DNA from: Theobroma cacao
Taxonomy: Eukaryota > Streptophyta > Magnoliopsida > Malvales > Malvaceae
Length of the DNA: 64,000 bases
NCBI RefSeq assembly: GCF_000208745.1
Contig: NC_030855.1
Location: 1,237,989-1,301,988 of the forward strand
Reading direction: 5' to 3'
Positions 21,838 to 33,463 of this stretch are shown piece by piece. Both the position numbers and the translations under genes were made by a program. The notes below the pieces were generated by a model. That model had not been told where the DNA came from. It made no database searches and saw only the letters and a list, made by a program, of their open reading frames with translations. How positions within the stretch are numbered: position 1 is the stretch's first letter; every line of letters starts with the position of its first letter.

Positions 21838-22029
21838 GGTTTGCTTGCTACTTGCTAGTAACCATGACCACCACAGAAGTCAGCCTGGCTGCAAACACAG
21901 TAAGACTCTAAGAGCAACATCATCAACAGAATAGTTGAAAGGGCACTTAGCAGCAGCTGGTGGAGCTTCAGGCTTTGGTGGTGAGGCAGGTTTGGTGGTT
22001 TCAGGGTCAAGTTTATCAGTAGATGCCAT
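21838..22029 (-). pseudogene. CASP-like (CASPL1 type) first-exon pseudogene
   Basis: From the ATG complementary to 22027-22029 the minus strand reads 'MASTDKLDPETTKP', a Pro/Ala-rich segment, then 'NYSVDDVALRVLL'. After an extra TG dinucleotide the adjacent frame continues 'FAARLTSVVVMVTSK'. This is the N-terminus and first transmembrane helix of CASPL1-type CASP-like proteins, four-helix plasma-membrane proteins related to Casparian strip scaffolds. The 2 bp insertion shifts the frame into an early stop. Homology ends after 'VTSK', so helices 2-4 are missing. The fragment resembles one captured or left-over exon. Confidence 0.75.
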
Positions 22030-22432
22030 GGTTTTTTAACTTGGGATGAGCCTTGTCAATACTCTGCCCACAAATGGCAACTCTCCTGGTTTGCAGCTAG
22101 CAGGCGCTGGAGCGTAATGAAAGCTGAAGAAATGGCTTATGATGAGTTCTGGTGGGCTTCGGTGGGCTACTCTAATAGCCTCCTGGCATTCAATTTAATG
22201 ATCCAAATGCATTGGTAGAGTATAGAGTATGGTTGCAAAGAACTTGGTCATCATAGTTAAGAAATTAATGCAAATCAATGCTCAACAAAGGAACCAGAAA
22301 TTGAGTTTTTGGCAGCCCAAAGTTGGCTACCTATCAACCAGACCATAGCATTTCGGACTCTTTTCACTTCTCAAACCTTGAGTTGGGCCTGACTTGAGTG
22401 CAGGTTTTGAGTCCAAGTTTGCTCTGAGTACA
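22030..22432. other. Spacer with a 21 bp direct repeat shared with 24.77 kb
   Basis: CATCATAGTTAAGAAATTAAT (one base more than 20, shown in part by its first and last ten bases) begins near 22250 and recurs near 24767. Both are followed within 60 bp by GGCAGCCCA. The copies are 2.5 kb apart in direct orientation. No gene was seen. Confidence 0.45.
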
Positions 22433-22900
22433 TTATTTTATTAATAAATAATATATTTTTATTTTATTTTAGTTTTTTAATATATTTTAAAATATTAAAG
22501 TATTAATATTAAATAATATTTTACTTTTTATTTAATAAAATAATAATTAAAACACTCGAATCAAGCCATGCTCAAGGAGTCAATAGTGTAAAAAGAAAGA
22601 CATGATAGACCCAGCTCGATCCACGGACACGTCCTGACATGCAAGTGTTTTAAATTTACCTTTTGATACATAAAATTATTTTCTTAATAAATAATATATT
22701 TTATTTATTTTAATTGTCAAATATACTTTACAATAATAAAATATTAATTAAAAATAATATTTTATTATTTTAAAAAAATATATTTACATGAACGAGCCAG
22801 GTCGAACTCATGCTTAATAGCTTGAAAGGGACGGCTCAATAGGTCGAATCCAATCCGCAAAAGTGGTTTAAACTTACATTTTGATATATAAAAATAATTC
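22433..22900. repeat. Two tandem ~235 bp repeat units
   Basis: Unit 1 (about 22433-22672) and unit 2 (about 22673-22900) share the same order: an AT-rich start (ATTATTTT-TTAATAAATAATATA), a GC-richer middle with degenerate 'cgagcca(g/t)g..cgaa/atgct', then 'TTTAAA-TTAC-TTTTGATA-ATAAA'. A partial earlier unit may end at 22432. The family is not recognised. Confidence 0.6.
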
Positions 22901-23529
22901 TAAAAATTAACACTATAATTTCAATAAAATACTTATAAATCAAACATTGTAATAATATCTTCCTAATATTTTAATTCACATATTCTCATTTCTATCACAC
23001 ACTATGATATTATTTACTCAATAATTTGGTATATAATCAACCAAACACAAGGATCCAAAAGAAATGATTTATATATTTTAGCATGAGGTATTTAACTCAA
23101 AATATAATAAGCCAAGTCACTAATGTCCCTTCGGTAAGTATGAAATAATATATATAAAAAAAAAGTTGACTTAATCTATAAACATACAAACACACACATA
23201 TAAATAAAACCTAATATATTTTTTACTATTATATATGCATATGAAAAGTAAATAAAAAGAGTTAATAAATGACAATATGTAGGGGTCACAAAACATAATG
23301 AACTTTTTCTTTTTGTTTGATCAAATGGTTATGTTAAAAATCAAAAGGTAACCAGTGAAACTTGAACATCAGATTAATAAAAACTTAGAAGTTAATTAAA
23401 GTTAATTAAAGGTATCATGAAAAAACTTATAAGATGTTGAAGTAAAATTGAGAAATAAAAAAAAGAACCTCGAAAACATAATTCGGAAAATACATCTTGG
23501 GTAAGAGAAAGAAAGGGAAGACCGTGGAA
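22901..23529. other. AT-rich intergenic DNA
   Basis: No gene, RNA or structured repeat is supported in this stretch. Confidence 0.4.
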
Positions 23530-23898
23530 ACAATGGCCGGTAGTTAAAGAAATTGACAACCTATGCTATGGGGAGGTTAATACTATGGCAGACTTCACTA
23601 GCTAGGCTTGGTACTGATCGTAATGGTGTGCTTTTGGTTGGTGATAGATTCTGTTTCCATGGTTTCTTTATCAGTTATGGCCTTTATCAAGATTATATAT
23701 GTGAGTCAGAATCTGGTGTGTATGTGTGTGTGTGTTCTCTTATTAGTTGAGGAGTTGTTTCTGGTCTATGTATGCCTCTGGCTGGATGGTGCTCCTTCGT
23801 TCAGCAGGTTGGCTTTTTTTTTTTTCTTGGCTATATTCAAGATGATGTAAACTTTATTATCTATCAATAAATGACAAGATTTTACTCTGCAACGAAAA
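23530..23898 (+). mobile_element. Probable LINE 3' end (RNase H tail)
   Basis: The translation 'NLCYGEVNTMAD' followed by 'LARLGTDRNG' in the next frame resembles the 'REAN..AD.LAKLG' end of plant LINE RNase H domains. The stretch ends near an A-rich run (AACGAAAAAAAGAAG, about 23891-23905) after 'ATCAATAAATGAC', as in a LINE 3' tail. It is short, frame-broken and uncertain. Confidence 0.45.
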
Positions 23899-25962
23899 AA
23901 AGAAGTCTTTTCCTATTTCAAACAATTGAGAATCATATGCCCTAAACCTAAGAGTAGAGCTAATCAATTTTTGTTAGAGGTCAAAAATAGCGGAATAAGA
24001 ATTAAAAATTTTAAGAAACTAATATATTGAATTTAATTAATAATCAAATGATTCATAATAAAAAATAATTTTTTATAACATTTAAATCAAGAAAAAAAGA
24101 CTTACAATAGTTTTTTAAGAAAATTATGTTTGACTATGTTTCCTAGATTTAAAACAATAAATTATTTGACTCTAATATTGAAAAGCATTCATTTCTTTAA
24201 GATTGAATCTTGGATGTTTTGATTCACATTATTTTTATTTATGAGTTGAAGCATTGAGGCTTGGTGGCTCAAGTGTAAAAAAATCATTTGGATTATTTGT
24301 ATTTTTTCTTTTAAAAAATTTACCAACTATTTTCAACTTACTCATACTCTAAATCAAACCTGAAAATAAATTAATACAATCAACATCCAATATTTTTATT
24401 TTATTTCTATTGAAACTTATAATACTAACTATAAAACTATATGTATAAAATATAAATAGTTAAATACAATATTCAAGATTAATAATTTCTTCTTATATAA
24501 TTAGGATTGCTTAAAAATTATATGCTCAAGATAATTTTCATTTAACTAAATATAGAACGTAAAGCACATAAAAAATATATACTCAAGATAATTTTCTTTT
24601 ATATAATCAGGATTAATTAAAAATAATATATTGATGAAATTTTAAGCAACAATGCAACATTACAATTTTTATTTAAAAATTATATAACAATTAATTAATT
24701 TTTAAGAGATTAAAATTATAAAAAATAAAATTATATAAATCTACAATTTATATACATAAAATGCTTGCATCATAGTTAAGAAATTAATTACACATTTTAG
24801 GCAGCCCAGATTTGATTACCAATACTGTCAGGATCACTAGACAGGTGGCACCACATAATTGGTCACACCATCTTGACCATAGGTGCCAATAGCTTTTGAG
24901 CCAACTCATCATACATGTCGACACACATCTCTAAAATTGAGCAGCGTGCCCATTTATTGAAATCCAAACAATTACCAGAGTCGAAGAGCGTTAAATATAT
25001 CACACGCAAAAGTCAAAATTGAACATTCAAACACCCTTATAGGCAACTAGGCTTGCATGGAGGAACACACTTATAGGTTCCGTGGGGTGAACATTCACAC
25101 TAACACTAGGGAAAAGGACATCCAACTATATTAGGTAAAGGACCACTTGATCCCGGATTTATTCTTATTTCTCGACTTGTGCACATTATCCTTGTGCAAA
25201 GATCATGTTAAGCTTCTCGTATCATCTTAATTTTATCAGTATCTTCAAAACGAAAGATATTATATTTATTTCTCTTTTATTCTATTTTTTCTTTTCTTAA
25301 CTTGAATATTGGATTGAATTAAGTATCCAAGAGGAAATCACAAATATCCACAGCACCAAGCGGTACTCAGTACCAATATCGACAGCACCTATTGTTGCTT
25401 TCTAACTCATGTCTAAGTAGCAGTTGAATTAGTCTACCCTTCCAATGCTTAAAATTTCAAACTTCTTCTACCAAAAATCTTAAGAAAGAGAGGATGTGAT
25501 TTATAAGATGGAGATTTTGGAGGAGACTTGCTGCAGCATCTTTTTCTCATGAGGAATAAATTCATTAAGTTGCTTCTTCTTTTTTTAAAAAAATGACAAC
25601 AAGGTAGGTAAGGTATTGAGAATTGGTGGATGCTGCGTGATGAGGTGGGATCTATTAAGATTGTGCTTTCCAAATGTGTTGTATTGGAGATTCAAATTTG
25701 ACTGAATTACTTATAATTAGAGAAACTTTTGTTGTTATTCTGCTTTCAAATGGATATATTCATACTTTTTAATGATTGAAAATGATTTTTCTAATGTCAT
25801 CGATTGAGTTTTAATTTCTTACGCAACTCCGTGGAGACTACAAAAATTTATTTTGTATATTGTTTCTGTCAATAAAAATCCTTTGGAAAATGAAAAATGA
25901 TAGAGTGATGTCAAGTAGTTTAATAATGTAATATTAATAGATTCGTTCGTTAATGATTTGGC
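23899..25962. other. Gene-free AT-rich region
   Basis: Mostly AT-rich DNA with no supported gene. 24780-25300 is less AT-rich and has a retroelement-like texture, but I could not identify a terminus or a protein motif. Confidence 0.35.
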
Positions 25963-25977
25963 AGATGATTTTGTCAA

Positions 25978-26612
25978 TTTTTTTTTTTTGTGCTGAAAAT
26001 TCGCGTAGGGCCCAGCTACCTTGTAAATATTTTATTAATAATCGAAAGAATTAAGTACATTAGGGAGGTAGACATAAACCGAACCTCCAAAATTACATGA
26101 GATTGAAGAAAATGTGGAAAAATACCTAGAAAGAAAGGTTTCATTTTATGTGCATATTTCTGAATGCAAACATAAAATTCCAACGCTTTCGTATTACAAG
26201 AGTCTAAATTATCATTATAACAAATAGAGCAAAAATAAATTAGGAGTACTACTCTTTTACCTTTATTTAAAATGAATATAAGGTAAATTAGTTCTATCTA
26301 ATCTAATCATTCCTCTAAGCTCACCTTCAGCTTGTGAAAATACATGCAGATTCTGGTGTGTATGCCGTTGATTGGAGAGATGGTCAGCAACTTGGTTTCC
26401 TTCTCTATGAATGTGTGAAATCCGATAAAAGATGACACTCAAGTAGTTTTGGATAGAAGCCAACAAATATCGAGTCTGGGAGGAGCGTTTATGTCACTCA
26501 AGTATCATTTGCACAATTACCTTTGCATCCATTTCGATCCAAAACTCTAGATATATTGTACTCAATACATAAAAGTAGACCTCGATGTAATGCCATTAGT
26601 TCTGTCTGTAAA
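25978..26612 (-). mobile_element. 5'-truncated LINE with target-site duplication
   Basis: The minus strand reads a plant LINE RNase H domain: 'TELMALHRGLLLCIEYNISRV' and 'ISHIHREGNQVADHLSNQ' (26595-26370). A poly(A) tail, seen as a T-run at 25978-25989, ends it on the left. The flanks AGATGATTTTGTCAA (25963-25977) and AGATGATTTTGTCCAA (26613-26628) form a 15-16 bp target duplication differing by one base. 5' truncation, a poly(A) tail and a duplication of this length are the hallmarks of target-primed LINE insertion. Internal stops make it inert. Confidence 0.85.
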
Positions 26613-26628
26613 AGATGATTTTGTCCAA

Positions 26629-27220
26629 ATTGATGTTTATCGATAACACAAATCTAAACGCATGATTTGTTGATAGTAATTAGCTAGAGTTTGGCTGGTT
26701 AGCTTTAAAGTTTTACTTTTGATTTGGTGCATTTGAACGGTTTAAAGTAATCTTATTTTCGTAGAACTCAAACCTAACCAAAAGTATTGTTGTCAACTGT
26801 GCCTTCCAACCCATTAGTTTGGTGAGAGTCTTCATTTTGTTGTCAGGAAAAGCATCAAGAGACGTGCATGTTTTTCATTATGTTGTCTCATTGTAGACTG
26901 AACGGAGCAGTAGACTTTTCATTTCTTCATTCTCTTTTCTGACAAGTTCTTCTTTTTTTTCCCCTATGTTCAAACTATTAAAATCAAGGGTCTCTATCTC
27001 ATGTTTAATTTTCTTCCACTAATTTCTCAATTAATTTGGTGTTTCTAACAAGTATTTATTTTTAAAATATCATGTTAAAAGGAGGAAATGATAAAAATCA
27101 TGAACAATGACTCGAAATTTGAATTTGATAACTTTTTATTACGTTAACTGTTTATCAAAAAAGATATTCATATTTTCTAATCTTAATCTTATTTTTAAGT
27201 ACAAATTAAATAGACATATA
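26629..27220. other. Intergenic DNA
   Basis: No gene is supported between the LINE and the Emigrant-like element. Confidence 0.4.
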
Positions 27221-27782
27221 TAGTTAAACTTCTATAAATTAATACTCTTGTGATCATGAAAATTTATTAATTAATCGATATATTATTTAATTAATAAATT
27301 AATAATTTATTAATTTATACATCAATTAAGCTTTTTTGATGCTTAATTGATGTATCAATTAGTTGTTTAGCATCACCCTTAGTATTGGAGCCTTAATCGC
27401 AAAAAAATACACTCAAAGTAATAATCACATTACATAATTTTCTTTTACAATACAATAACATTATAACAGAGCTTTTTAATGCATTAAAAAAGGTTAGAAA
27501 TTATGTCCATGGAAATATCAATTTTAAAAGGAAACAGGTAACATTTGAGTCATATGGTACAAATGCTTATTAATTGAGTTATGTATATATATAATTTTAA
27601 TATATAAGAAGATTTTTAATTTATATATCAAGTAGAACCTATATGTTTTTTTTTAAATATATTATTTGATAAATTTAACGAATTATTAATTTGTCACATT
27701 GATCTCAAGTCATGGTCAATCAAAAATATTATTTAATAAAAATTATTAATTTATCGAGTATTAATTTATAAAGATTATGCTA
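27221..27782. mobile_element. Emigrant/pogo-like non-autonomous DNA transposon
   Basis: The terminal inverted repeats read TAGTTAAACTTCTATAAATT (27221 onward) and, inverted at the right end, TAGCATAATCTTTATAAATT, both continuing AATACTC. This resembles the Emigrant (Tc1/mariner, pogo branch) terminus with its TATAAATTAATA core. TA dinucleotides flank both ends (27219-27220 and 27783-27784). The element is 562 bp with no coding capacity. A strong internal hairpin lies at 27317-27355. Confidence 0.7.
27317..27355. repeat. 15 bp perfect hairpin inside the Emigrant-like element
   Basis: The arms 27317-27331 (ATACATCAATTAAGC) and 27341-27355 are exact inverted complements around a 9-base loop. 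Confidence 0.85.
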
Positions 27783-27784
27783 TA

Positions 27785-29198
27785 TATATAATTGAAACAT
27801 GATATATACTTGACTTAATTGTAAATATATGTATTTTGTTGTCGTGGGTTTGAATTCTCGTTAATATTACAAATCAAAAACATAATATATAATTAAAATA
27901 ATTTGATTTCACTCGAAATTAGTCAAATTATAATCATTATCTCGTGAACAAATTTAAACCCATGGACATTGACTTTGGATGTGCAAGTGGGATTAGTCTC
28001 GGCTATTGTCTTACTTTTCTATTCTCCTTGCTTTTAAACACATAGTTTTCCTCTTTATATTTTTCTTTTTTGTTGAGGTTTGAAAAAGAGCAGAGGAATA
28101 GGAACAAGTCTAAATAAAAGTCGTTCTCACTAGAAGCTGACTGCAGGAGGCTTCGCAGGAGCACGTACCATATGGCCAAAATATCCAGAGCCTCAACGTC
28201 ATTGTAACCACACAATGTTTTTGACCATGTGGCCTTTTGTAAGCACCGTTTTCCTTTCACAGTCTGATCAAATCATATTCATTTAATTACACAATTAACA
28301 ACAAATCACCCATTTCTTGATTATGGTTAGAATCAAAGTAATTATTCAAACATATCATGCTAATATCTGTATGATATTAGACTTTTTTTTTTGGGTATTA
28401 CACATGAGAGACTATAGTAGGTTTAAATTTTATAAGGGGAAGTAATTAATTCTACTCTATCCTATAACTCTTGCATTCTTTCATCGTATGTGGGTTTAAT
28501 CTAATTTCATATTGATTTCTTTATTAATTTTTTTAAAATATACTATATGACATATGTGAAAGTCATTTTATTGTGATGAAAATATGAGTTTATATTTGAT
28601 TCATTATGAGTGTATAGTTTCTATATATCATCATTTAATCATAAAGTGTGGTTTGATAACATTTGATCTATTGATAATTTATAGATTTATAAATTGATAA
28701 TACTTTAAATATAAATCCTTAAAATTTACATTTCAAATTATAATCTCAAAACAAAATATTTCCCAAAAAAAAAAGGGAGACAAATCGAATCTACTATAAA
28801 TATCCAAGCAATGTATGGACACTACCATACCTAGCAGGCCAGGATTTCTTCCTTAAAATTGAATAATCAAAAGGTCATTTTTCCTAATCCAGATTATTAT
28901 GACGCATATGGAAAAGTACATGGTGAGAATCACCACATCATAATATCTCCCACTAAATTAGAAAAGTAAATTAATCTATGTTCATAGTATAATACTGTGT
29001 GCTGCTGACTTGCCAAACATGGATTTAAAAATAATACTATGTTTCATTTTCTGTCTGAATATTTTTCCTTAATGATCTGTCTAGTCATCTGTTAGGCATA
29101 ATCTATTTTTTTATTTGGTAAAAAGGCCTGTGCCTATTTCAGACTATTAGGAATCATGCATTAAATCATACCATAGATTTTTCCATGCCTTTGAACCT
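27785..29198. other. Intergenic DNA upstream of BBE-like 4
   Basis: At about 27838-27865 'GTGGGTTTGAATTCTCGTT' resembles a pol III B box as found in tRNA-derived SINEs, but no full SINE or duplication was seen. The rest is AT-rich. The last 300 bp should contain the BBE-like 4 promoter. Confidence 0.35.
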
Positions 29199-29205
29199 TA
29201 TAAAT
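29199..29205 (+). promoter_or_regulatory. Candidate TATA box of BBE-like 4
   Basis: TATAAAT lies 52 bp before the start codon at 29257, a normal spacing for a short 5' leader. Confidence 0.5.
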
Positions 29206-29256
29206 CATGGACCAAAGTCTATTCCTTGATCACAAAATCGAACAACCAAAAGCATA

Positions 29257-30852
29257 ATGCCAATTTTGATGGCCCCAAGGCTGCTTCTTCTTTTACTTTT
29301 TCTTGTTTCCTTCAACTTTTCCTTGTCATGGGCAGCATCAGATCCTGCTTATCAATCCCTTTTCCAATGCTTAAGCCAATCAATCCCATCCGATAATGTT
29401 TCCAGCATACTCTTCTCTAATTCCAACCCTTCCTACGCATCAGTCTTGCAAGCATATATCCGCAACGCTCGTTTCAATACTTCTTCCACGCCCAAACCAG
29501 TTATCATCATCACTCCTTTGGAGGAATTCCATGTTTCTGCAGCCGTAATCTGTTCCCAAAAGGTTGGTTTCCGACTCAAAATCCGCAGCGGTGGCCACGA
29601 CTATGAAGGCTTATCTTATGTTTTCGATGAGCCGTTTTTTGTTCTCGACATGTTTAATCTGCGCTCGATATCTGTTGACATGGCAGACGAATCGGCCTGG
29701 GTTGGGACCGGTGCAACACTTGGTGAACTTTACTATAATATTTGGGAGAAGAGCAAAGTCCATGGATTTCCTGGTGGGGTTTGTCCCACTGTCGGCGTTG
29801 GTGGGCACTTCAGCGGTGCCGGTTACGGTACCTTGTTAAGGAAATATGGTCTGACAGTGGACCACATTGTGGATGCAAAAATAGTTGATGTTAATGGAAG
29901 AATTCTAGACAGAAAAGGCATGGGAGAGGATCTTTTCTGGGCTATAAGAGGCGGGGGAGCGGCCAGTTTTGGTGTGGTTTTAGCCTACAAGATTAAGCTT
30001 GTTCCTGTCCCTGAGACGGTTACTGTTTTCAGACTTGAAAGATTATTAGCAGACAATGCCACTGATGTTGCTTTGAAGTGGCAATCTGTTGCTCCAACTA
30101 CAGATGATAATCTCTTCATGAGGATGCTTTTGCAACCGGCAACGAGGAACAGGCAAAGGACGCTCCGAGTAACGGTTATAGCATTGTATTTGGGGGATGC
30201 CAATAGCCTGGTAGCCTTGTTGGGCAAGGAGTTCCCTGAACTGAGTCTGAAGAAAGAGAACTGTACGGAGACGACTTGGATTGACTCGGTTCTTTGGTGG
30301 GCTAATTTCGATTTCGGAACATCACCTACGGCTTTACTCGACAGAAACCTGAACGACGCTGATTTCCTGAAGAGGAAGTCAGATTACGTGCAGACTCCAA
30401 TTCCTAGAGATGGCTTGGAATCGCTGTGGGAAAAGATGATTGAATTGGGAAAAGTCGGGTTGGTTTTCAATGCATACGGAGGGAGAATGAACGAAATCAA
30501 GGCTGATGAGACTCCATTCCCTCACCGTGCCGGGAATTTGTACAAGATCCAGTATTCAGTAAACTGGGACGAACCTGGAAACGAGGCAGAAAAGAACTAC
30601 ACAACTCAATCAAGGACACTTCACGATTTCATGACTCAATTCGTGTCCAAGAATCCAAGGAGTGCTTATTTGAATTATAGGGACATTGACATTGGTGTCG
30701 CTGAGAATTGGACCGTCGAGGAGGGCAAAGTTTACGGGGAGAGTTATTTTAATGACAACTATGAGAGACTGGTCGATGTGAAGACTGCCGTTGATCCCAA
30801 GAATTTCTTCAGAAACGAACAAAGCATCCCTCCTCGCACAAGTAGGTCATAG
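29257..30852 (+). CDS. BBE-like FAD-linked oxidase 4 (Val gatekeeper)
   Basis: Intronless, 531 residues. The leucine-rich signal peptide (residues 6-26) ends near SWA-AS. The bi-covalent flavin residues are His114 (RSGGHDYEGLSY, with Tyr116 retained) and Cys176 (GVCPTVGVGGHFSG), and the gatekeeper is Val179. The C-terminal BBE domain keeps NYRDIDIG and FFRNEQSIPPRTS. Very similar to BBE-like 3 in the N-terminal half and at the C-terminus, so these two are the most recent duplicates in the array, yet this copy has the Tyr that copy 3 lacks. FPGGVCP carries Gly where the others have Ala. Among the five it keeps the most conventional set of active-site residues. Confidence 0.95.
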   Translation: MPILMAPRLLLLLLFLVSFNFSLSWAASDPAYQSLFQCLSQSIPSDNVSSILFSNSNPSYASVLQAYIRNARFNTSSTPKPVIIITPLEEFHVSAAVICSQKVGFRLKIRSGGHDYEGLSYVFDEPFFVLDMFNLRSISVDMADESAWVGTGATLGELYYNIWEKSKVHGFPGGVCPTVGVGGHFSGAGYGTLLRKYGLTVDHIVDAKIVDVNGRILDRKGMGEDLFWAIRGGGAASFGVVLAYKIKLVPVPETVTVFRLERLLADNATDVALKWQSVAPTTDDNLFMRMLLQPATRNRQRTLRVTVIALYLGDANSLVALLGKEFPELSLKKENCTETTWIDSVLWWANFDFGTSPTALLDRNLNDADFLKRKSDYVQTPIPRDGLESLWEKMIELGKVGLVFNAYGGRMNEIKADETPFPHRAGNLYKIQYSVNWDEPGNEAEKNYTTQSRTLHDFMTQFVSKNPRSAYLNYRDIDIGVAENWTVEEGKVYGESYFNDNYERLVDVKTAVDPKNFFRNEQSIPPRTSRS

Positions 30853-32153
30853 AAGAAAAATTACATTGTCAATGATTATACCTTAGCTTTTAGTGAGAAT
30901 ATAGCCGACGGGTTGAGGATAGATCATAATTCATCATTCTTGCTATGATTGTGACAAAATTATAATTGGTTATTTTCTAGTCATACTTATCTTTTAATTT
31001 CCAGTTTGTTCCTTCTTTTCTTTCTTGCTTGATGGACGGTGATCTGCCATTGACATTGAAGGTGAAAATCAGACCCGTTAAACAAAGCTAAGACATTGCA
31101 CCATTCTCTACCTTGGTCAGCTATTACTAGTCTCGAGTCATCCCCGTCACCCAAGGCTTAAATGCCGGCCTGGCCCAGGTGAAATTGTAAAGAAGCTTCA
31201 ATCTAGAATACCCAAAAAGTCAGATGACCATTCTAAAGTGACTTTGGAGGAGTCAATCATTGAGTACGAAATGAATATGAACCGCGTATTTCCAGACAGA
31301 AACTTGTCCTCGCCTTAACTGTTTCTTTGTAACCTTTTGGACTTTGGGCTGCTTGCCATGTGGGGTTGCTTTGGCAATTGACTGTCGCATCAAGTGATTG
31401 CTGATGAAGCCATTAATTTTCCACTTGTCGTGACTTTGGATAATCTTCTTTCCAATCACTCCAAGAATGAATTAAATCAACAAATTTTTAACAGTTACAT
31501 TTCCTATACAGGCATAAATATATAGAATAAAAATCTTTTTTTGTTATTTAATATTCTGTCTGATTTTTTTTCATAATTTTATCTCACATATCCAATAAAA
31601 AAAAAACCCACCATTACCTGCACATGAGACATGTATCTCTGTCCAAGAAAGGGGCATGCTATTTAATAACTTCGTGTCCGTACCAAATGGATGGTTGGAG
31701 ATTATTGCCAAAGTAATAAATTTAAAGAAACCGCGTGCAATGTGATGGGATTTATAATTTCTTTTACTTAAATGGAAAAGTCTTTATTAAAAAAGTCTTT
31801 AAACTTTTCCACTTTATCTAAATGAGTTTTTTCTTATCAGTTGTACCCGAAACTCTTTACATTTATCACGTAACCTTAATGGTTATTAAGTCTATGATCA
31901 ATTAGTATTTTTTGTATACCTGAATATTGACACGACCTTTTTTATGCTACAAAATTGGTTAATTGTGAAATTTTTTTCTTTTAAGAAGACATAATTATTT
32001 TGTTCAATTAATTTTGTCTTATTAAAAAAGTAATTCATCTATTATTATTGCAAACGATATTAACTGATTATGAGCTTAATATCTGTTAAGGTCACGTGCG
32101 TCACGTGATTCACAATGTAAGATGACCTCTAGTTTAGGCAAGTTTATATAATA
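30853..32153. other. Intergenic DNA downstream of BBE-like 4
   Basis: No supported gene. About 31000-31460 is less AT-rich and includes a minus-strand open frame of 68 codons without recognisable features. The rest is AT-rich. GTCACGTGCGTCACGTGATT near 32091-32110 holds two CACGTG-type cores, a G-box-like pair, but no gene nearby is positioned to use it. Confidence 0.35.
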
Positions 32154-32955
32154 GGTAATGTATGATATAAAAGAAGTAAGAGTACTTTTTTGTAATGTAT
32201 TCAATTAAATTATATTATAATATTTGTTTTGTAACAAACCACTGTAATATAATATTACAATGCAATCACATTATAATCTGTGAATATAATATGATTACAG
32301 TTCAAAATCAATACAATCAAATTGTATTGCATTTTGTAATATTTTTAAAAATATTTTACCTTTCAACTTTATTATTTTATTAAAGACATTTTACAATATT
32401 ATAATTTATTTATTTTTATAAATTCAAGAGATGTCTCTTTGTTACTCTTAGTAGCAATGGTAACTATTAATAAAATTTATATTATCTTTTAAAGGAAAAA
32501 GAAATTAAATTAAAATATATAATATAGGAAATGATGTTAAAAAATAAAAATAAAATATATAAGATTATAATAAGAAATGAAATAAAATATATGACATTAA
32601 AAATATATTTAAGAGATGATATTATATAAAAATTAATAATAAAAAATACAAGTATATTAAATTTATATTTGAGTAAATAGAGATAATTTTAAAAATTGAC
32701 ATTACATTTCTAGTAAAGTATTTGTAAACCAAATATTATAATATTATTTTTTCTTTATTTTAATAATTACTTTACTTATATATCAAATACTAGAATATTA
32801 TCTTATGTACAATTACATTTTTTTTTTATAATTGAGAGAGGAGATTCAAATCTTACTCTTTTGACAAGAAAGTTATATACTAATTAATAAGTTAAATGCT
32901 CGAGTGCGTACAATTACATTTTTTTCAATCATTGTATTGTAAAAAACTAATCACC
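32154..32955. mobile_element. PIF/Harbinger-like element, diverged second copy
   Basis: This segment aligns along most of its length with the better-defined element at 47978-48616. Shared blocks include ATTATAATATTTGTTTTG, ATACAATCAAATTGTATT and GATGTCTCTTTGTTACTCT. The ends read GGTAATGTATGATAT and, inverted, GGTGATTAGTTT, a weaker version of the GGT..GTTT terminus. A clean 3 bp duplication is not visible. It is interrupted by a SINE (32825-32907). Confidence 0.6.
32825..32907 (-). mobile_element. Short tRNA-type SINE fragment with 18 bp target duplication
   Basis: GTACAATTACATTTTTTT occurs at 32807-32824 and again at 32908-32925. On the minus strand the ~83 bp between them reads through 'TTCTTGTCAAAAGAGTAAG' to GATTTGAATCTCC, a pol III B box, and then runs into A-rich sequence. 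This layout fits a small tRNA-derived SINE inserted into the Harbinger-like copy. The second Harbinger-like copy at 48 kb lacks it. Confidence 0.65.
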
Positions 32956-33463
32956 ATCATGGTGTCAGCCGAGGGAAACATGAGCCCATCATCGAAGGCT
33001 GGACCTTTTAAGGGTCAGATTCCGCCTTGGAGCACCAGCCCAAGGCCTGTAAATTGGGGCCGAATCTAGCCTAAGCCGATACACTGTCAAGTTTTGGGGT
33101 TAAAGTTAGGTTAATAAAAATAGTTTTAAATATCTATAAACAAATTTTATAAATTGTACAAATATTCTGAATAAATGTATAAACGACAGACTAAGATATA
33201 AGAATTAGAAATATTCATTATCATTTAAAAAATTATAAAAAAAGCTAAATTTACAAAGATTGTTTCTCTTATAGTTTTGTATAATGTTTTATTATTTTTT
33301 ATTTTAACTTTTAAATTAATAATAATTTAGTAAAAATATAATAAAAATAAATTTTAAAAACAAAAACCTTGATCACCAAGAGATATCCAAGTTGTGTAAG
33401 GAGAAAGACTCTAGCCTTTAAATATTTGTTGATTGATTGATTTATTCTTTCCTTCCCTAAGCC

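Noticed and set aside
27838..27865. B-box-like GTGGGTTTGAATTCTC suggesting a SINE or tRNA.
   Set aside because: No A box, no cloverleaf and no flanking duplication.
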